Assembly (NCBI GenBank): GCA_021774255.1
Contig: JAJFJF010000005.1
Coordinates: forward strand, 1 to 39,705
Length of the DNA stretch: 39,705 nucleotides
Direction: 5' to 3'
From: Gammaproteobacteria bacterium
Lineage (GTDB): Bacteria > Pseudomonadota > Gammaproteobacteria > JAJFJF01
Shown in pieces: positions 1 through 7,013 of this stretch. Each line of letters opens with the position of its first letter. Within the stretch, counting starts at the first letter, position 1. Under the pieces are notes generated by a model. The model did no database searches. It was given only the letters and a program-made list of their open reading frames with translations, and was not told the DNA's origin. Position numbers and translations under genes: made by a program.

Positions 1-1
1 C

Positions 2-1222
2 GCTGTTATTAATGCAACGGCTTGCGGTGTGTTGGAAACAGCGCGTCAACATACCGGTGTGATCAATAAAGTGTATGCCGGGCGCAATGGTATTATCGGT
101 GCACTGAATGAAGATTTAATTGATACCAGCCAAGAAAGCGCGGAAGCCATTGCGGCACTGCGCCACACGCCCGGCGGCGCCTTTGGGTCGTGTCGGCATA
201 AGCTCAAACAACCCACAGAGGATACCGCCGAATACCAACGGTTAATTGACGTGTTTGCGGCCCATAATATCCGCTACTTTTTTTACAATGGCGGCGGCGA
301 CTCACAAGATACCACGCATAAGGTCGCTGAAATGAGTGCCTCACTCGGCTACCCGCTGACGTGCATCGGTATTCCCAAAACGATCGATAATGATTTACCC
401 CTCACCGATAACTGCCCCGGGTTTGGATCGGTGGCAAAATATGTCGCCACCTCTATTCGTGAAGCCGGCTTTGATGTCGCGTCGATGGCGGCCACCTCGA
501 CCAAAGTGTTTGTGATGGAAGTCATGGGGCGCCATGCAGGTTGGATTGCCGCAGCCGCGGGCTTGGCCGCTGAACAAGCGGGCGATCCACCGCATATTAT
601 TTTGTTCCCTGAAATTGATTTTGATCAAGACGCCTTCCTGGCGCGCGTGCGCTACACCGTGGAAGAATACGGCTATTGCACCATTGCCGTGTCAGAAGGC
701 TTGCGCAATGCAAGTGGCGAATTTCTCAGCGACACGGGCACCAAAGATGCTTTTGGTCATAGCCAGCTCGGTGGCGTGGCACCGGTGGTGGCCAATTTAA
801 TAAAAAATGAGCTTGGGTTTAAATACCATTGGGCCGTGCTCGACTATTTGCAACGCTCGGCACGCCACTTGGCGGCGCGCGTGGATGTGGATCAAGCGTA
901 TGCTTTGGGTAAAGCGGCCGTTGAATTGGCGCTGGCGGGTGAAAATGCCGTGATGCCGATCATTGTGCGCGATTCAAACAGCCCTTATACGTGGCGTATT
1001 GACCATGCGCCTTTAAGTGCCGTTGCTAATCAGGAAAAAACCATGCCGCGCGATTACATTACCGAAGACGGCTTTGGTATTACCGAGGCCTGCCGGCAGT
1101 ATTTAGCGCCGCTTATCCAAGGCGAAGACTACCCGCCTTACCAAAATGGTTTGCCAGACTATGTACGCCTGAAAAACGTACCGGTGGAGCAAAAATTGGG
1201 CGTGCCTTTTCCGAAGGTTTAA
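2..1222 (+). CDS. pfp: PPi-dependent 6-phosphofructokinase, 5'-truncated by the window edge
   Basis: Phosphorylates fructose 6-phosphate using pyrophosphate as phosphoryl donor; a cytoplasmic, reversible glycolytic step. The frame is open to the first bases of the window (reading AVINATACGVLETAR), so the true start lies upstream, and the GTG at 29 is internal. The substrate loop reads NGGGDSQDT. It carries Asp where ATP-dependent enzymes have Gly (E. coli Gly104), and the catalytic loop PKTIDND carries Lys where they have Gly (Gly124). Both are the established marks of PPi use. MEVMGRHAGW and the C-terminal VPVEQKLG segment are also typical. An intrinsic terminator follows at 1294-1337. The membrane pyrophosphatase gene lies about 2 kb away in convergent orientation, with two unknown genes in between. 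Enzyme class is well supported; the PPi preference rests on the two residues. Confidence 0.92.
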   Translation, partial: AVINATACGVLETARQHTGVINKVYAGRNGIIGALNEDLIDTSQESAEAIAALRHTPGGAFGSCRHKLKQPTEDTAEYQRLIDVFAAHNIRYFFYNGGGDSQDTTHKVAEMSASLGYPLTCIGIPKTIDNDLPLTDNCPGFGSVAKYVATSIREAGFDVASMAATSTKVFVMEVMGRHAGWIAAAAGLAAEQAGDPPHIILFPEIDFDQDAFLARVRYTVEEYGYCTIAVSEGLRNASGEFLSDTGTKDAFGHSQLGGVAPVVANLIKNELGFKYHWAVLDYLQRSARHLAARVDVDQAYALGKAAVELALAGENAVMPIIVRDSNSPYTWRIDHAPLSAVANQEKTMPRDYITEDGFGITEACRQYLAPLIQGEDYPPYQNGLPDYVRLKNVPVEQKLGVPFPKV

Positions 1223-1293
1223 GATATTTTTAGTGAGTCAAAAAACACTTACTGTTAATAACCAAATGGTGAATCATTTTTCCCTTCTGTCTT

Positions 1294-1337
1294 CCTGAAC
1301 TAAGATCGACATTTGTTGATCTTAAGTCAGGCTTTTT
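1294..1337 (+). terminator. Intrinsic terminator after the phosphofructokinase gene
   Basis: Long stem CCTGAACTAAGATC paired with GATCTTAAGTCAGG (two mismatches; the inner GACA/TGTT bases extend it), followed by CTTTTTG. It lies 72 bases after the stop codon and suits plus-strand transcription. Confidence 0.8.
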
Positions 1338-1413
1338 GTCTCATTTTTCCTGCTTGAAATCGAAAGCTTATCGTTTTTAAGTAAAAAAACTTAAGTTAAC
1401 GAACAATAAAACG

Positions 1414-1444
1414 ATGTTTAATTTTGGCGTTTTTTTGAATGCTT
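1414..1444 (-). repeat. 3'-flank repeat, copy 1
   Basis: Plus strand reads ATGTTTAATTTTGG, two bases, a run of T, then AATGCTT. It matches 27 of 31 bases at 2220-2250. Each copy lies about 80 bases after the stop of one of the two paralogous genes (84 and 77 bases), so it belongs to the duplicated unit. Confidence 0.75.
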
Positions 1445-1527
1445 GTAAATTGCTATATAAAGATTCAAAGCTCATTGGCAAAATTGAGGAAAAAACAGCT
1501 TGTTGCTTAAGCAAAAGCACTCTGCCG

Positions 1528-2016
1528 TTAAGCATCAGCGACACTTGCAGTGGGAAGCACCCACTGTTTCTTCCGCTCATCAAGGCCACCGGCGAAATGC
1601 CCTCCCTGTCGACTCCCAGCAGCAAGGGGGGCCGACGGCGCTGCAACAGCCATAGGGGCCATACGCTCATAGGAAGCAAGCACTCTCGGCAGTGCCTCGC
1701 CGAGCGCGGCAAAAGTGGCGCGCTGGAGCGTCTGCGAGAGCACCGCCTCCGCTTCGCCCTGTTTGTAGAGGCCGATCGTGCAAGTGATCAGCCCCTCCTT
1801 GAGAGGAGGCGCCGCAGGCAGCCCACCAAGGAAGGTCGTGCTGCAGGTGGTCCCATCAGCGGAGTGGATGATACCCGGATACCTGGCCAGAGAGAGAAAA
1901 TGCTTTCCCTCAGTATCACTACCCCAGGTGTGGGAGTACTGGATGAGATATCCCTGTCCATCCACCTGAAAAGTCTTGCTGTAGATCACCTGTCCCGTAG
2001 AAGACGCGTTGCCCAT
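1528..2016 (-). CDS. Unknown protein with MGxxxS N-terminus, paralog of the next gene
   Basis: Not recognised as a known family. It is a 162-residue soluble protein with no signal peptide or membrane segment. It begins MGNASSTG: Gly2 and Ser6 fit the eukaryotic N-myristoylation pattern. It aligns with the 208-residue product of 2327-2953. Shared points are the MG start, an early Y-x-K...V-x-G, a YxxxW-type segment, and a helical core (residues about 73-120) with EGLITCTIGLY against QGMIACQVRLY, then FAALGEALPRVLASYE against FAELATDLANLLPQYE. The C-terminal third is Ala/Pro/Gly-rich. It is GC-rich coding DNA in AT-rich flanks. The promoter-like element at 2095-2122 lies 79 bases upstream, with no clear Shine-Dalgarno. 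A host-translocated effector is possible but inferred only. Confidence 0.65.
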   Translation of the reverse strand: MGNASSTGQVIYSKTFQVDGQGYLIQYSHTWGSDTEGKHFLSLARYPGIIHSADGTTCSTTFLGGLPAAPPLKEGLITCTIGLYKQGEAEAVLSQTLQRATFAALGEALPRVLASYERMAPMAVAAPSAPLAAGSRQGGHFAGGLDERKKQWVLPTASVADA

Positions 2017-2094
2017 CTTGCTTGAAGTTTTGTTTTAAGTGCTTAGATGTTTTTGTTCTCAAAGTGATAACCTGAAATGTTTTGTTGCTATCTC

Positions 2095-2122
2095 TATATA
2101 TGGTGTAACATACGCATGTAAG
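2095..2122 (-). promoter_or_regulatory. Accessory-gene promoter element, copy 1
   Basis: Read on the minus strand: -35-like CTTACA, 7 bases, GTTAC, ACCA, then -10-like TATATA (16-base spacing). An imperfect dyad ACATGC/GTATGT overlaps the -35 and spacer. It aligns without gaps to 3030-3057 and 17397-17424. The predicted start is about 70 bases before the ATG at 2016. Confidence 0.55.
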
Positions 2123-2219
2123 TTAATTAAATTACTAATTTAATGGCCATTATTTTGAATAAAAAAAATAATCTCCTTTAAATTCAAATAGTAAATTGCT
2201 ATGCTTAAAATAAAAAACT

Positions 2220-2250
2220 ATGTTTAATTTTGGAATTTTTTTAAACGCTT
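2220..2250 (-). repeat. 3'-flank repeat, copy 2
   Basis: Second copy of the 31-base repeat at 1414-1444 (27 of 31 identical), 77 bases after the stop of the 2327-2953 gene. Shows that the duplicated unit included promoter, gene and 3' flank. Confidence 0.75.
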
Positions 2251-2326
2251 ACATAAAATAGTCCGCCGTCGCGCAGCAACTTATAAAAGCCCCTAACGGC
2301 TAAGGTCCTGCATTGAAACTAGGCCG

Positions 2327-2953
2327 TCACGTTTCCAAGGTGGCTCTCCGGAGGAAGCTCAGGTCTTGGTGGCGGGAGATCGAAGGCGAAAAAGGAAGCC
2401 TATCTTCCCCGCTTGCTCCTGATCCACGCTCTTTTTCCGGCACCTGCTCCTCCTCCAACTCTTGCTCCTTCTCCGGGCCCTGGGCTCTCCGCGCTTCTTG
2501 CACAACAGTGTGCCAGCCACTGTGCTCGGCGTATGCCACCTGGGCACCCTTGCAGAGAGTGAGCCCAAGGCTGTGCAGCGCCGCCTCCCTTTCATACTGA
2601 GGCAGCAAGTTTGCAAGATCCGTGGCAAGCTCGGCAAAGCTAGCCGCCTCCAAGCGAGTCCAGAGAAGCGCCTGCCCTTCCGGCGCGCCCAAGGCGTAGA
2701 GCCGCACCTGACAGGCAATCATTCCTTGGGTTTGGGGAGCCATCAGCGCTGTCTCCTCGGCAGAGACGTTGCGTCCCCCCTCTTTGGGATCCAGGTGCTG
2801 CTTGGCAGAGTAGCCGGCAGGCACGTTGGGGAGCTGCCCCACTCCAGTCTTATCCCTGACCCAGGGATGGTAGAAGATCACCCGATGAGTGAACTCCCCG
2901 CCCACCAAAATCTGCTTCTCGTACTCAATATAGCTGCTCGGCTTGGCCCCCAT
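2327..2953 (-). CDS. Unknown protein with MGxxxS N-terminus and charged tail, paralog of the previous gene
   Basis: Not recognised as a known family. It has 208 residues and no signal peptide or membrane segment. It begins MGAKPSSY: Gly2 and Ser6 again fit the N-myristoylation pattern. The core (residues about 1-125) aligns with the 162-residue paralog; QGMIACQVRLY and FAELATDLANLLPQYE are the clearest blocks. Residues about 150-185 form a Glu/Lys/Gln-rich low-complexity stretch (EKEQELEEEQVPEKERG), probably helical or disordered and absent from the paralog. The start is the ATG at 2953; the leader resembles that of the paralog over its whole length, which supports both starts. The two genes arose by duplication and have diverged strongly. 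Function unknown; a host-directed role is inference. Confidence 0.65.
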   Translation of the reverse strand: MGAKPSSYIEYEKQILVGGEFTHRVIFYHPWVRDKTGVGQLPNVPAGYSAKQHLDPKEGGRNVSAEETALMAPQTQGMIACQVRLYALGAPEGQALLWTRLEAASFAELATDLANLLPQYEREAALHSLGLTLCKGAQVAYAEHSGWHTVVQEARRAQGPEKEQELEEEQVPEKERGSGASGEDRLPFSPSISRHQDLSFLRRATLET

Positions 2954-3029
2954 TTTCTTTGACGGTCTGGGTAAGGTGTTGAATGTTTTGTCTGAAAGCG
3001 GGTAACTCGGAATTTTTGGCTACTCTCTA

Positions 3030-3057
3030 ATTATATGGGGTAACATCTATGTGTAAA
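3030..3057 (-). promoter_or_regulatory. Accessory-gene promoter element, copy 2
   Basis: Minus strand: TTTACA, 7 bases, GTTAC, CCCA, TATAAT. This is the best of the three copies as a sigma-70 promoter, with 16-base spacing. The ACA-N6-TGT dyad is kept in its outer bases. It lies 77 bases upstream of the ATG at 2953. Confidence 0.6.
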
Positions 3058-3104
3058 TTTTGAGATAAGCGTTCAGAGGGTATCTGCCAATCTCTGTACA
3101 AATT

Positions 3105-3188
3105 GTAGGGGCGACCGGTGGTCGCCCTGTCAGATAAAGGCGCGAGATTCGATTTGTGGGCGACCACCGGTCGCCCCTACAGGTGGTT
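3105..3188. repeat. Long inverted repeat of the GTAGGGGCGACC type
   Basis: Left arm TGTAGGGGCGACCGGTGG followed by TCGCC (about 3105-3127) is the inverse of the right arm ending CGGTCGCCCCTACA (about 3159-3181), with about 30 bases between. Each arm is itself palindromic around ACCGGT. This resembles dispersed intergenic REP/MITE-type elements, and a relative lies at 3242-3268. Confidence 0.75.
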
Positions 3189-3241
3189 TATCGAACATAA
3201 AAAGACAGCGAGAATTCGTCCCCATGAACGCTTACGTTTTT

Positions 3242-3268
3242 AGTAGGGGCGGCCCCCTGTGGCCGCCC
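3242..3268 (+). repeat. REP-like palindrome, family GTAGGGGCRGCCCCCTGTGG, copy A
   Basis: Reads GTAGGGGCGGCCCCCTGTGG then CCGCCC. The same sequence with few changes occurs at 23258-23282 (inside bamB) and inverted at 27451-27477. Confidence 0.75.
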
Positions 3269-3278
3269 TTTCGCCCAC

Positions 3279-3305
3279 AAAAAAGCCAGGCAGAGCCTGG
3301 CTTTT
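3279..3305 (-). terminator. Intrinsic terminator for hppA
   Basis: Perfect stem AGCCAGGC, loop AGA, GCCTGGCT, flanked by A and T runs on both sides. It can therefore act in both directions, and lies just after the hppA stop. Confidence 0.85.
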
Positions 3306-3333
3306 GCGTTCTGAACGGATCAGATAAACAGTG

Positions 3334-5343
3334 TTATAAAAGCGGTGCAATCACCAAACTTACAATCGCCATCACGTTGATCAAAATGTTCATTGAAGGA
3401 CCGGAGGTGTCTTTGAAGGGATCACCCACCGTATCACCCACAACAGCCGCTTTGTGTGCGTCTGAGCCTTTACCGCCATGTGCACCTTTCTCAACGTGTT
3501 TCTTGGCGTTATCCCACGCACCACCGGCATTGGCCATGGTCAGTGCTAACAAGACACAGGCTAGCAAGCCGCCACCGAGCATGCCGCCCAGGGCTTCAGG
3601 GCTGATGCCAAAACCCACCACTACGGGTGCCGCTACCGCAATGGCACCTGGCAGAATCATTTTCTTCAAGGCGGCAGAAGTGGCGATATCCACACAACGT
3701 GCGGTATCGGGTTCTGCTTTACCTTCCAGCAAGCCGGTAATTTCGCGGAATTGACGACGAATTTCTTTGATCATCGCAAAGGCCGCATCACCCACAGCTG
3801 TCATGGTAATAGAAGCAATCAAGAATGGCAGCACACCACCGATTAATAAGCCCACCAAGACTTCTGGGCTACCTAAGTCGAGATTAAAGTCAGGGTATTT
3901 GACTGTCAGCACTTCGATAAAGGCTGCGATAATCGCAAGGGCCGCAAGGGCCGCTGCACCAATCGCAAAACCTTTACCAATCGCCGCCGTGGTGTTACCC
4001 AAGGCATCAAGCGAATCGGTAATGTCGCGGGTTTCTTTACCCAAACCACCCATTTCAGCAATACCCCCGGCGTTATCGGCTACAGGCCCATAAGCATCAA
4101 TGGCCATGGTAATGCCGACTGTCGCCAACATCCCTACTGCCGCAATTGCCACACCGTAAAGACCGGCCACTTGGCTGGAAACAAAGATAATGCCCGCAAT
4201 GGTCAGTACAGGAATAAGCACTGAGCGCATGCCAATAGCCAAGCCGGTAATCATCACCGTCGCCGCACCGGTTTCACCTGATTTAGCAATCATGCGAATG
4301 GGGCGACCTGAGGTGTAATATTCTGTTACCAAGCCGATAACAATACCCCCTAACGCACCCACTAATACGGCATACCAAACTTTACTTGCGAGGCCAAGCC
4401 AGCTAATCACGAAGAATGCTAGCGCCATAAAAACAACCGTGGCGCCAATCATGCCGACACGCAGCGCCACTTCAGGCGAACGTTTACAAAATAGACGCAC
4501 TAAGATAATGCCGATAATCGAACAGGCCAAACCAGCAGAGGCTATCGCGAGCGGCAAGAACATTAAGCTCTCACGGGTTTCACCGAGAGCAAATACCGCA
4601 CCGACACCCATCGTAGAGGCAATCGCAATCGAGGCAATCATCGAACCACAATACGATTCGAAGATATCAGACCCCATGCCTGCCACGTCACCAACGTTAT
4701 CACCGACGTTATCGGCAATCACACCTGGGTTACGGGGGTCATCTTCCGGAATACCGGCTTCTAATTTACCCACCAAGTCAGCGCCGACGTCTGCACTCTT
4801 GGTGAAGATACCGCCACCCACACGAGAGAAGAGCGCTACCACAGAGCCCCCCATACCGAAGCCATGGATGATATGCGCCGTGTGGGGATCACCACCAAAC
4901 ATTAAGTAGAGCACGCCTAATCCGAGTAGCCCTAATGAAGCAACCGCCATGCCCATCACGGAACCACCGTAAAAAGCGACGGTCAGTGCTTCTGGCGCCC
5001 CTTTGGTGTGCGCGGCATTGGTGGTACGCACGTTAGCGCGTGTTGCCGTGTGCATGCCTAAATAGCCCGCTGTGGCTGAGGCAAGTGCCCCCAGCAAGAA
5101 AGCAAAGGCGGTTTGCCAACCCAAGAAAATCGTCAGCAGCACCAACAAGACAACCGCAAACATAAAGAGCATGCTGTACTCGCGACGCATAAAGACCATC
5201 GCGCCTAAGTGGATAGCATCACTGATTTTGGTGATTTTTTCATCACCTGTGGGATAAGCAAGGATCAGGCGGTAAATGATAAACGCTACCAATAACCCAA
5301 CCACACTCATTATTAAGGGGGTGTAAGACACTAAATTACTCAT
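3334..5343 (-). CDS. hppA: Membrane-bound ion-translocating pyrophosphatase (K+-dependent type)
   Basis: Hydrolyses PPi in the cytoplasm and pumps H+ or Na+ across the inner membrane. It has 669 residues and about 16 hydrophobic segments, as usual for the family. The signature stretch [21 protein letters not shown] followed by [16 protein letters not shown] is intact, as is the C-terminal [14 protein letters not shown]. The segment [10 protein letters not shown] has Ala where K+-independent enzymes have Lys, so it belongs to the K+-dependent branch. That branch includes both H+ and Na+ pumps, and I cannot tell which from sequence alone. The ATG start at 5343 leads straight into the first membrane helix. 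A terminator follows at 3279-3305. Together with the nearby PPi-dependent PFK it points to a PPi-based energy economy. Confidence 0.96.
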   Translation of the reverse strand: MSNLVSYTPLIMSVVGLLVAFIIYRLILAYPTGDEKITKISDAIHLGAMVFMRREYSMLFMFAVVLLVLLTIFLGWQTAFAFLLGALASATAGYLGMHTATRANVRTTNAAHTKGAPEALTVAFYGGSVMGMAVASLGLLGLGVLYLMFGGDPHTAHIIHGFGMGGSVVALFSRVGGGIFTKSADVGADLVGKLEAGIPEDDPRNPGVIADNVGDNVGDVAGMGSDIFESYCGSMIASIAIASTMGVGAVFALGETRESLMFLPLAIASAGLACSIIGIILVRLFCKRSPEVALRVGMIGATVVFMALAFFVISWLGLASKVWYAVLVGALGGIVIGLVTEYYTSGRPIRMIAKSGETGAATVMITGLAIGMRSVLIPVLTIAGIIFVSSQVAGLYGVAIAAVGMLATVGITMAIDAYGPVADNAGGIAEMGGLGKETRDITDSLDALGNTTAAIGKGFAIGAAALAALAIIAAFIEVLTVKYPDFNLDLGSPEVLVGLLIGGVLPFLIASITMTAVGDAAFAMIKEIRRQFREITGLLEGKAEPDTARCVDIATSAALKKMILPGAIAVAAPVVVGFGISPEALGGMLGGGLLACVLLALTMANAGGAWDNAKKHVEKGAHGGKGSDAHKAAVVGDTVGDPFKDTSGPSMNILINVMAIVSLVIAPLL

Positions 5344-5449
5344 TAAGGGTACCTTTAAGATATTTAAGTTAAGTCGTAGGGAAGAAAAACTTAAGCCGCA
5401 TAGACTGCCAGAGCAGAGCCGGCCTGTAAAGGGTTAGTGGCCCCGGCAC

Positions 5450-5914
5450 TCACCGGCTACGCGGATCTTTGACCGTTACGGGCACGCTGATAAGCTCAAG
5501 TTCTTCGCCATCTTCGTCAATAAACATGAAAATCATCTCGACTTCGTCGTCATGTTTTAGGGGCGAATTTAAGCCCATGAGCATCACATGCAGGCCGCCT
5601 GGAGCAAGTACCACACTTTCGCCAGCGGGAATAATCAGATGGTCTACTTTTCTCATGCTGACCTTATCGCCTTCTATTTGGGTTTCGTGTATTTCAGCAC
5701 GGCTAGCAATGAGGGTGGTGACTGAAGAGAGTATCCAGGCTTCATCCGTGTCATTGCGAAACGTCATAAAGGCCGCGGTCATTTTCTGGCCAGGTGGCAC
5801 CATGCGGATTTCAGCGTCTTCGATAACCAAATCGCCTTCCGCCAATAAGGCCAAAGGCCAGCAACATAATACGAATAAAAGACTAAGCCGCTTCCAATGT
5901 GTTTTCTTTTTCAT
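5450..5914 (-). CDS. PCu(A)C-family periplasmic copper chaperone
   Basis: A periplasmic copper-binding protein of the type that hands Cu(I) to the CuA site of cytochrome oxidase. The full metal motif H-x10-M-x21-H-x-M is present (HETQ...SM, then HVM) and matches the family spacing exactly. The ATG at 5914 gives 154 residues and a classic signal peptide (MKKKTHWKR, then a hydrophobic run ending ALLA). GGAG lies about 10 bases upstream. Longer starts would put 20 non-signal residues in front. Its first 32 bases overlap the end of alr, so the two are probably cotranscribed. A binding partner such as SenC/Sco is not in the window. Confidence 0.9.
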   Translation of the reverse strand: MKKKTHWKRLSLLFVLCCWPLALLAEGDLVIEDAEIRMVPPGQKMTAAFMTFRNDTDEAWILSSVTTLIASRAEIHETQIEGDKVSMRKVDHLIIPAGESVVLAPGGLHVMLMGLNSPLKHDDEVEMIFMFIDEDGEELELISVPVTVKDPRSR

Positions 5915-7013
5915 TTTTGACACTCCAATCAACATTAAATTTAACGCGCTGCGCAACACCGCAGAGCAAAGCATGGGGGTTGATACCTGCCGCGCGTGCT
6001 ACCCATTCCACTGGCAAGCCTTCACCCCAAAGTGTGACGGCGCTACCGATCACGGCCTCAGGGTGCTCTCGCAAATCGACCGCAATCATGTCCATGGACA
6101 CGCGACCAATGGCGCGCGTTTGCCGGCCATTAACTAACACAGGCGTATCTTGGCAAATATGATACGGGTAACCATCACCGTAACCCACTGCCACAATACC
6201 GACTCGCATATCGGTCGGGCAGGTCCAGTAGCCACCATACCCCACTTGCTCACCTGCCGCCACATCATGAACAGCAATAAGCTCAGAGCGCATTGTCATC
6301 ACAGGTTGCAAATCATGATCGCGCCCGACACTATCGGCAAAAGGCGAGACACCATACAACATAATACCCGCGCGCACCCAATCGGCATGGGTTTCTGGCC
6401 AGGCCATGATGGCGGCTGAATTAGCTAAGCATTGCTGGCCGCGTTTGTCTGCAGGCAAGGTGTTTATTGTCTTGTTAAATAAACTGAGTTGCTGCTTTAA
6501 TGAGGTGCCCGTGGGATCTTGACTGGTTGCAAAATGTGTCATGAGGCGTGGCGCGCCGCTAACCCAAGCGCAACGTGATAGACGCTCGCAAATTGCAGCT
6601 GCCACTGCTGGCGTAAATCCTAAGCGGTGCATGCCGGTGTCTATTTTGAGCCATACCGTGATGGGTTTGCTAAAATCTGCGTTTTCTAGCCAGGCAAGCT
6701 GGCGCTGTTCATGTATCACTAATTGCAAATCCAAATGGCTTGCAACGGCTAATTCTTTTTCGTCAAAAAAACCTTCTAATAATACAATCGGCGTATTGAT
6801 CCCTGCTTCACGTAATTGCGTGGCTTCATCGATGCAGGCCACCCCTAAAGCATCCGCACCTGCTAAACCCTGCGCCGTGCGCACCAAGCCATGGCCATAA
6901 CCGTTAGCTTTGATCATTGCCAGCACATTTGTATTGGGCGCATATTCTCGCACTTTTGCTAAATTATGCTGGAAGGCACCCATGTTTAAATGGGCTTGTA
7001 GCGGCCGGCTCAC
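5883..7013 (-). CDS. alr: Alanine racemase
   Basis: PLP-dependent cytoplasmic enzyme that interconverts L- and D-alanine for peptidoglycan. It has 376 residues. The PLP lysine sits in AMIKANGYGHG near residue 34, and the C-terminal catalytic Tyr region reads VGYGDGYP and GRVSMDM. The GTG start at 7013 overlaps the dnaB stop (GTGA) and follows a strong GGAGGTGA Shine-Dalgarno that lies within the last dnaB codons. Translation is therefore coupled to dnaB; this order is common in gammaproteobacteria. The 3' end overlaps the copper chaperone gene by 32 bases. Confidence 0.95.
   Translation of the reverse strand: MSRPLQAHLNMGAFQHNLAKVREYAPNTNVLAMIKANGYGHGLVRTAQGLAGADALGVACIDEATQLREAGINTPIVLLEGFFDEKELAVASHLDLQLVIHEQRQLAWLENADFSKPITVWLKIDTGMHRLGFTPAVAAAICERLSRCAWVSGAPRLMTHFATSQDPTGTSLKQQLSLFNKTINTLPADKRGQQCLANSAAIMAWPETHADWVRAGIMLYGVSPFADSVGRDHDLQPVMTMRSELIAVHDVAAGEQVGYGGYWTCPTDMRVGIVAVGYGDGYPYHICQDTPVLVNGRQTRAIGRVSMDMIAVDLREHPEAVIGSAVTLWGEGLPVEWVARAAGINPHALLCGVAQRVKFNVDWSVKNEKENTLEAA

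Larger units (their letters stand above)
1223..1527. other. AT-rich intergenic gap between PFK and the first small accessory gene
   Basis: This 305-base gap holds the PFK terminator (1294-1337) and one copy of a 31-base repeat (1414-1444) that reappears 3' of the neighbouring paralog. On the minus strand a short GCTT...AAGC stem followed by TGTTTTTT, near 1493-1512, could end transcription of the 1528-2016 gene, but it is weak. I see no coding region; the minus-strand ORF running through 1377-1712 is out of frame with the real gene. Confidence 0.5.
2017..2326. other. AT-rich gap between the two paralogs
   Basis: This 310-base gap contains the 5' leader and promoter element of the 1528-2016 gene and the 3' repeat copy at 2220-2250. 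The rest (about 2123-2219) is very AT-rich, with A and T runs and no reading frame. I see nothing else in it. Confidence 0.5.
2954..3333. other. Repeat-rich gap upstream of the accessory gene
   Basis: This 380-base gap holds the leader and promoter of the 2327-2953 gene, the inverted repeat at 3105-3188, the REP-like element at 3242-3268, and the hppA terminator at 3279-3305. No coding region seen. Confidence 0.6.

Noticed and set aside
1377-1712. Minus-strand 111-residue ORF overlapping the end of the 1528-2016 gene
   Set aside because: Out of frame with the paralog-supported gene and runs into the AT-rich 3' flank.
1414-2025. Plus-strand 203-residue ORF opposite the first small accessory gene
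   Set aside because: Composition is Arg/Ser/Leu-rich as expected for an antisense shadow. The minus-strand frame has a paralog, matching leader and start, so it is the real gene.
3224-3754. Plus-strand ORF across the terminator into hppA, and other plus-strand ORFs within hppA
   Set aside because: Antisense shadows of a highly conserved membrane pyrophosphatase; no start signal.
5915-5974. Longer start for the copper chaperone
   Set aside because: Would place about 20 unrelated residues before a clear signal peptide, and GGAG supports the ATG at 5914.
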